35,485 nt of DNA from an uncultured Mucilaginibacter sp. (GTDB taxonomy: Bacteria; Bacteroidota; Bacteroidia; Sphingobacteriales; Sphingobacteriaceae), in the NCBI RefSeq assembly GCF_937859865.1, contig NZ_CALMAT010000066.1, positions 264-35,748 of the forward strand, given 5' to 3'. Under the pieces are notes generated by a model that was not told the origin of the DNA, made no database searches, and saw nothing but the letters and a program-made list of their open reading frames with translations. Positions 30,957 to 35,485 of the stretch are shown piece by piece. Position 1 is the first letter of the stretch; each line of letters starts with the position of its first letter. The translations under genes and the position numbers were made by a program.

Positions 30957-31694
30957 TTATTGCTTCAACCCTAAAACCACCTGTGGCAATAATAACTTTA
31001 CCCACATCAAATACATCAGGCCGGAAGGATGCAGGCCATCGTTGGCCAGTAAAGTTTGATCGCTTGCGGCCAAACGGGAAATATTGGTGATGTTGAGGTA
31101 ATTAACGCCCAAACGTTTGCTTTCCCTTTCGTTGATACTGTTGAATTGGTCAATCTGTGTTTTGATGGTTGCCAAGTTACGTCCGCTGGAGCCAGCATAA
31201 GGCGTAACAGACCAATCCGGAATGGACAACACAAACACATGTTTTAAATTTCCCTTTGCATACTTAATGGACGTGTTTACCAGTTCGTCAAAGTCAGTAC
31301 GGTAAGTTGTGGTATCGCCGTTTTGGTATTGATTGTTTACACCGATCAGCAAAGTAACAAAGCTGTATTTTCTGGTGATGGCAGAATCAGCAATGGCGCG
31401 TTTCAGGTCAGCCGTTGTCCAACCGGTTTGCGCAATAATCTTGGGGTTTGCCGTGCGGTAATTATTGTTGTTTAACTGTGCCGTTAATTGAAAAGGAAAA
31501 GATTGTGTGTACGGCACCGATTGCCCAATGGTATAAGAATCGCCCAAAGCAAGGTAAGTTAAGATGGAATCGGCCGGGGCATTAACAATTGGCGCAGCAA
31601 CCGTAGTTTCAGGCATTGTTGCTGAAGCAATTTGCTGTTTTTTGCAACTTGTAATAACTACAATTGCGATAAATATACCTGCTGCTAATTTCAT
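30957..31694 (-). CDS. SGNH/GDSL-family lipase-like lipoprotein
   Basis: The 245-residue protein has a lipoprotein signal (MKLAAGIFIAIVVITSC, Cys17). The SGNH hydrolase blocks are ALGDSYTIGQS (nucleophile Ser), GVNNQYQNG (oxyanion Asn) and NDGLHPSG (catalytic Asp and His, near the C-terminus). It is an exported esterase or lipase of unknown substrate, probably in the outer or inner membrane. Its ATG overlaps the end of lipB by four bases (ATGA), so the two are coupled. Confidence 0.88.
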   Translation of the reverse strand: MKLAAGIFIAIVVITSCKKQQIASATMPETTVAAPIVNAPADSILTYLALGDSYTIGQSVPYTQSFPFQLTAQLNNNNYRTANPKIIAQTGWTTADLKRAIADSAITRKYSFVTLLIGVNNQYQNGDTTTYRTDFDELVNTSIKYAKGNLKHVFVLSIPDWSVTPYAGSSGRNLATIKTQIDQFNSINERESKRLGVNYLNITNISRLAASDQTLLANDGLHPSGLMYLMWVKLLLPQVVLGLKQ

Positions 31695-32419
31695 ACGATC
31701 TCCATACCAAATAATACGGAAATATGCTGTTTCAGGATTTTCTTTACGTCAACAATACTTACTGCCACGCCTAACTCGCCTTGCATCGAGGTTACCGCTT
31801 TGTCTTCGATCCCGCAGGGAACAATATTTTTAAAATAATCAAGATCAGGGTTAATGTTGAAAGCCAAACCATGCATGGTAACCCAACGGCTGCAGCGCAC
31901 ACCCATCGCACAGATTTTGCGCGCCTTTTGCGGATCAGCGGCATCCAGCCAAACGCCAGTATATCCGGGATAACGTTCGCCTTTAATACCGTATTCGGCT
32001 AAAGTTAAAATCACGGCTTCTTCCAACGTGCGCAGATATAAATGAATATCGGTGAAGAAATTATCCAAATCCAAAATCGGGTAAACCACCAACTGGCCCG
32101 GCCCGTGGTAAGTAATATCGCCGCCACGGTTGATCGGGTAAAAGTGCGCCTGCTTTTCTTCCAGTTGTTTTTCGGACAATAAAAGATGGTCCTTTTTACC
32201 ACTTTTGCCAAGTGTATAAACATGCGGATGCTCACAAAAAATTAAGTAATTGGGCGTTACTGTTTTTATGCCGGTAAAAGAAGTATCGTCTTCCCCGCGC
32301 TTGCGGCTTTCGGTTTTGAGCTTTACGGTTGAAGCGAAAAGGGTTTCCTGCCTGTCCCAAGCTTCTTTGTAATCAACCAAGCCCCAATCTTCAAAAATAA
32401 CTTCCTTGTTTTTGCTCAT
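31691..32419 (-). CDS. lipB: Octanoyltransferase LipB with an element-derived insert
   Basis: LipB moves octanoyl groups from acyl carrier protein to lipoyl domains of 2-oxoacid dehydrogenases (cytosol). 242 residues. The conserved blocks are CEHPHVYTLGKSG, NRGGDITYHGPGQLVVYPIL, and the catalytic AMGVRCSRWVTMHGLAFNI followed by CGIEDKAVTSM. Between the N-terminal helix and the conserved NYLIFCEHPH is an unusual stretch, DDTSFTGIKTVTP (residues 44-56), which is exactly a full dispersed element read in frame. Family proteins as I recall have a short charged loop there. The gene overlaps the GDSL gene downstream. Activity is probably kept, since the insert is in a variable loop. Confidence 0.93.
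   Translation of the reverse strand: MSKNKEVIFEDWGLVDYKEAWDRQETLFASTVKLKTESRKRGEDDTSFTGIKTVTPNYLIFCEHPHVYTLGKSGKKDHLLLSEKQLEEKQAHFYPINRGGDITYHGPGQLVVYPILDLDNFFTDIHLYLRTLEEAVILTLAEYGIKGERYPGYTGVWLDAADPQKARKICAMGVRCSRWVTMHGLAFNINPDLDYFKNIVPCGIEDKAVTSMQGELGVAVSIVDVKKILKQHISVLFGMEIV
32256..32288. repeat. Complete short dispersed element inside lipB
   Basis: On the gene strand CGATACTTCTTTTACCGGC then ATAAAAACAGTAAC. This is the full two-arm form of the element and the clearest in-gene copy. Confidence 0.75.
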
Positions 32420-32465
32420 AGTTTGAAAGTTGATAGGTTATGGTTAATGGTTCATGGTAAGAAGC
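32419..32465. repeat. Family-2 repeat upstream of lipB
   Basis: Contains GTTGATAGGTTATGG and AATGGTTCATGGT, the family-2 words. It is followed by TAGCTGA-like short repeats to 32523 between lipB and the PPTase gene. Confidence 0.55.
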
Positions 32466-32529
32466 ACAAACTGATAAAAGATGAAGGGTTGAAAGGTAGC
32501 TGACCTCTGATAGCTGATTGCTGACGGCC

Positions 32530-33171
32530 TCACGCCTCTTTCGCATAGCCAATCATGTACTCGTTAAACTGAAAATAGGCTACTTCAAAATTTAAATTTA
32601 CCATTTCGTTTTTGATCGTGGCATGAAAAACCCCGGCTTTATGGTAATCAAAAGCATCCAGGTAAATATGGTTTAAAAAGGAAACTTCTTTTCGCCCATA
32701 ACATTTGTAAATGGCTTCTTTGGCGCACCAGCAAATGTACAATTGCATAATCCGGTGTTTGGGTTGGATAAAAGCCAGTTCGTCTGGGCGCAAAAACTTC
32801 TTTACAATGCGCTCTACTTTTTGGTCAACCCGCTCAATATCAATGCCAACCGGTTTGTTTTTGCTGATCATCACTGCCGCATAATCAAAACTATGGCTGA
32901 AAGAAATGTGATAAGGAATGGAGGTTAGATACGGTTTGCCATGCTCGTCGGCGCGGCAGTCAATGTATTCTTCCGTGTTCAGCATCTTGCGCAGCAAAAC
33001 CCGTGTGCCCAGCCAGTGCAAATACCGTTTGCTGTTGCTTAACTTTTGCAGGTACGATTGCTCTTCTTCGTCCAGTTGCAATTGCTGGTACAGTTCTTCG
33101 GCGTTTTCTTCGATCTTCCAAAGGGCAAGTTCGGTGTCGTCATCCACCTTTTTACGATAAGCAATCCCCAT
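32530..33171 (-). CDS. 4'-phosphopantetheinyl transferase
   Basis: It moves phosphopantetheine from CoA to carrier proteins. The 213-residue Sfp/Gsp-type protein starts at ATG 33171 (MGIAYRKKVDDDTELALWKI); the longer reading from a TTG at 33198 is not supported. Motifs are KPYLTSIPYHISFSHS, the Mg-binding VGIDIERVDQK and WCAKEAIYKCYGR (W-x-x-KE-A-x-x-K). The acceptor is unknown; with lipB next to it, acyl carrier protein is a fair guess. It is divergent from dcd. Confidence 0.92.
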   Translation of the reverse strand: MGIAYRKKVDDDTELALWKIEENAEELYQQLQLDEEEQSYLQKLSNSKRYLHWLGTRVLLRKMLNTEEYIDCRADEHGKPYLTSIPYHISFSHSFDYAAVMISKNKPVGIDIERVDQKVERIVKKFLRPDELAFIQPKHRIMQLYICWCAKEAIYKCYGRKEVSFLNHIYLDAFDYHKAGVFHATIKNEMVNLNFEVAYFQFNEYMIGYAKEA

Positions 33172-33243
33172 GAAGTAAAGTTGCAAAAAGGATGGCAATA
33201 TATTTTAAATAATTCTAATTTAGGTTCTGCATCTTCGCACACT

Positions 33244-33780
33244 ATGATTCTTTCAGACAAATTGATTTTACAGGAAATTGAAAAAGGGACGATCATCATC
33301 GAACCTTTTGACCCCGCTTGCCTCGGCACCAATTCTTACGATGTTCACCTGGGAAAATACCTGGCCACTTACCGCAACCGGGTTTTGGATGCCAAACAGC
33401 ATAACGAGATTGATCATTTTGAGATCCCGAAAGAAGGCTTTTTGCTTCAACCTAACACTTTATATCTCGGCGTAACGGTTGAATATACCGAAACGCACCG
33501 CCATGTCCCGTTTTTGGAGGGTAAAAGCAGTACGGGCCGTTTGGGGATTGACATCCACGCCACGGCCGGCAAAGGCGATGTGGGTTTTTGCAATACCTGG
33601 ACGTTAGAAATCTCGGTAACGCAGCCGGTGCGTATTTATGCAGGAATGCCTATCGGACAATTGATTTATTTTGTGGTGGAAGGCGAGATCAAAACGTTAT
33701 ACAACACCAAAGCCAACGCCAAATACAGCAAACCCACCACGCGCCCGGTTGAAAGCATGATGTGGAAAAACAGCTTTTAA
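33244..33780 (+). CDS. dcd: dCTP deaminase
   Basis: Dcd converts dCTP to dUTP in thymidylate synthesis. 178 residues from ATG 33244; the frame is open further upstream but that segment lies under the divergent gene and is not family-like. The conserved segments are PFDPACLGTNSYDVHLG, VPFLEGKSSTGRLGIDIHAT and DVGFCNTWTLEISVTQPVRI, the last holding the catalytic Glu in LEI. GMPIGQLIYF follows. A possible weak -7 box (CATCTTCG) lies before the start. Confidence 0.95.
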   Translation: MILSDKLILQEIEKGTIIIEPFDPACLGTNSYDVHLGKYLATYRNRVLDAKQHNEIDHFEIPKEGFLLQPNTLYLGVTVEYTETHRHVPFLEGKSSTGRLGIDIHATAGKGDVGFCNTWTLEISVTQPVRIYAGMPIGQLIYFVVEGEIKTLYNTKANAKYSKPTTRPVESMMWKNSF

Positions 33781-33861
33781 GTTTGTGATTTAACTTTTAC
33801 GATAAACTATTTGGCAGCAAAACCAGTTATGTTTATTACTTGTTTTCTGTTTTCTAACCCT

Positions 33862-35485
33862 ATGAAATTTAAGCGCTTAATCCTTGTTTCCCTGCTGTTT
33901 TTATCGGCAGGTTTTGTTGGTTTTATTGCAAAGCAAGAGGATGACCCTTTAAAAAAGATCCTCACCCAACTGCAAAAACTGACCGATAATTATCCAACCG
34001 AAAAAGTTTACCTGCAGTTGGATAAACCGTATTATGCCATTGGCGATATCATTTATTTTAAAGCTTACACAACCGTTGGCAGCAAGCACCAGCCTTCGGC
34101 CTTGAGCAAAATTTTGTATGTTGATTTGATCAACGAAAAAGATTCTATCAAACAATCTTTGCGTTTGCCATTGACGGCTGGTTTAAGTATAGGCAATTTT
34201 ACTTTGGCCGATACCTTGCACGAAGGGAATTACCGCATCCGCGCTTACACGCAGTACATGCGCAACTTTGGCGAAGATTACTTTTTTGACAAAACCATCA
34301 GCATTGGCAACGCCATCAGCAATACTGTTTTTACCAGTGTAAATTATAAGTTCTCGAACGAAAATGGTGTGCAGCGCATCAATGCCATTATCCATTATGC
34401 CGATCTGGACAACCATCCTTACGCCAACCGGCCGGTAACTTACAATGCACAACTGGATTTTCGGACGGTTTTGAAAGGAAAAGGCGCAACCGATGCCGAC
34501 GGAAACCTCAGCATCAGTTTCAGCAATACGCAGCCGCAACTGTATAAATCGGGTTTGATTACCACCGGCATTACGATGGAGGATAAAAAAATAGTGGTAA
34601 AAACAGTACCGGTTAAAGCAACATCGAGCGATGTAGATGTGCAGTTTTTTCCAGAAAGTGGCGATCTGGTCAACGGCATCCGCAGCAAAGTTGCCTTTAA
34701 AGCGGTTGGTGCCGATGGTTTGGGCGTGGCCGTTAAAGGCAGCATTTTTAACAGTGATAAAGTTGAAACCACCAAAATCAACACACAGCATTTGGGAATG
34801 GGCATTTTCGCCATGACCCCCGAAAGCGGCAAAACTTATACCGCCCGCATTACTTTTCCGGATGGTTCTGAAAAGAGCTTTGACCTGCCGAAAGCTTCCG
34901 AACAGGGCTTTAACCTCAGCATCAACAATGCTGATCCTGAATTTATCAACCTGCGTATTTCTGTCAGCAACGAAACTTTTAAGCAGAAGCAGAACACGGA
35001 TATTATGGTGGTTGGCCAATCGGCCGGCGAGGCTTATTACACAGCCAAAAGCAAGCTGGAAAGCCAGTCGTTTTCGGCACGCATCCCAAAAAGCCGTTTT
35101 CCTTCGGGGATTGCCCAGTTTACGCTGTTTACGCAGGAAGGCGAGCCTTTGAACGAGCGCATCGTTTTCATCCAAAACTCTGACCTGTTAAATATTGCCG
35201 TTGCTTCGCCCGAAACAACTTCGCCCCGGCAAAAAGTAGATTTAAACTTTACCGCGATAAACAAAGCAAAAGCACCGGTTGTAGGCAGTTTTTCGGTTTC
35301 GGTAACGGATGAAACAAAAGTTCCGGTAGATGAAAATAAAGAAAATACGATCATCTCCAATTTACTGCTTACATCTGATATAAAAGGTTATGTAGAACAG
35401 CCAGGCTATTATTTTAACCAGGTAAACGAAAAAACACAGGCCGATCTGGATGTTTTGATGCTGACGCAAGGTTACCGCCGTTTTG
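33862..35485 (+). CDS. MG2/TonB-plug-type envelope protein, 5' part only
   Basis: The frame runs from ATG 33862 to the window end (541 residues seen, C-terminus missing). A signal peptide is at the start (MKFKRLILVSLLFLSAGFVG). The mature part begins with an alpha-2-macroglobulin MG2-like strand (YPTEKVYLQLDKPYYAIGDI, then IYFKAYTTVG), several beta-sandwich units and ends with LDVLMLTQGYRRF, which in Bacteroidota precedes a TonB plug-like domain. Such proteins are thought to serve outer-membrane import or surface functions. An in-frame ATG 33 bases upstream gives a worse signal peptide. An element-like stretch (34586-34612) encodes IVVKTVP. Confidence 0.78.
   Translation, partial: MKFKRLILVSLLFLSAGFVGFIAKQEDDPLKKILTQLQKLTDNYPTEKVYLQLDKPYYAIGDIIYFKAYTTVGSKHQPSALSKILYVDLINEKDSIKQSLRLPLTAGLSIGNFTLADTLHEGNYRIRAYTQYMRNFGEDYFFDKTISIGNAISNTVFTSVNYKFSNENGVQRINAIIHYADLDNHPYANRPVTYNAQLDFRTVLKGKGATDADGNLSISFSNTQPQLYKSGLITTGITMEDKKIVVKTVPVKATSSDVDVQFFPESGDLVNGIRSKVAFKAVGADGLGVAVKGSIFNSDKVETTKINTQHLGMGIFAMTPESGKTYTARITFPDGSEKSFDLPKASEQGFNLSINNADPEFINLRISVSNETFKQKQNTDIMVVGQSAGEAYYTAKSKLESQSFSARIPKSRFPSGIAQFTLFTQEGEPLNERIVFIQNSDLLNIAVASPETTSPRQKVDLNFTAINKAKAPVVGSFSVSVTDETKVPVDENKENTIISNLLLTSDIKGYVEQPGYYFNQVNEKTQADLDVLMLTQGYRRF
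34586..34612 (+). repeat. Element-like stretch in the right-edge gene
   Basis: AAAAAAATAGTG then GTAAAAACAGTACCGG, in frame as KKIVVKTVP. Possibly coincidental because it suits a native beta strand. Confidence 0.4.

Noticed and set aside
33891-33910. CTGCTGTTTTTATCGGCAGG in the right-edge signal peptide
   Set aside because: A hydrophobic LLFLSAG codes such bases easily; probably coincidence.
1-35485. CRISPR arrays, tRNA or rRNA genes, insertion-sequence transposases
   Set aside because: None seen by reading both strands: no regularly spaced identical repeats, no cloverleaf, no transposase-like open frame.

Overview
The window looks like chromosomal DNA of a Bacteroidota member, most likely Sphingobacteriales (Mucilaginibacter/Pedobacter-like). 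The grounds are the Bacteroidota -7 promoter box TAnnTTTG ahead of many genes, the scarcity of Shine-Dalgarno sites, and gene orders I know from that phylum: yicC-gmk-nadD, rplM-rpsI-rpsB-tsf, pyrH-frr, and miaB - sigma54 activator - lptE - TPR protein - secG - groS - groL. Both edges cut through genes for secreted or envelope proteins.

Layout. 1-459 (-): start of a secreted carboxypeptidase-regulatory-like protein. 603-2726 (+): yicC, gmk, nadD. 2833-3323: small ParE/RelE-type toxin-antitoxin pair. 3413-4012 (+): miaE, convergent with a flavin monooxygenase and an RsmI-like methyltransferase (4025-6429, -). 6482-7198 (+): uncharacterised 238-aa protein, convergent with a class I aminotransferase (7380-8636, -). 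8749-9919: AT-rich HigBA-like island with a palindromic operator and a DUF2442-like third gene. 10069-12732: ribosomal protein/EF-Ts operon. 12795-17120: nagA, pyrH, frr, ABC exporter. 17291-20956: usp (-), ilvE (+), AsmA-like protein (-). 21168-28641: miaB through groEL. 29016-29412 (-): scar holding a C-terminal DUF58-like fragment and a shortened DUF2752 gene. 29470-33780: sdaA (+), GDSL lipoprotein, lipB and a phosphopantetheinyl transferase (-), dcd (+). 33862-end (+): start of a large MG2/TonB-plug-type envelope protein.

Most genes are core housekeeping. miaB and miaE act on the same modified tRNA nucleotide. gmk, pyrH and dcd are nucleotide enzymes. lptE, secG, the AsmA-like protein and the edge genes serve the envelope.

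The most unusual content is not a gene. A short dispersed element of about 25-28 bp (one strand: RATTTTTA, a few variable bases, then GRTAAAARMAGYATYGG) recurs roughly 30 times. Copies lie in every convergent gene junction, supply start or stop codons of several genes, lie in the loops of two larger inverted repeats, and sit in frame inside coding regions, most convincingly as a short insert in LipB and repeated peptides in the TPR protein. Five of the element's six reading frames are open, which may let it survive inside genes. Two further repeat families (dyads containing CATGAAC and dyads starting GTCATTTCGAC or GTCATTCTGAAC) occupy other intergenic spaces. I do not recognise the short element as a named family.
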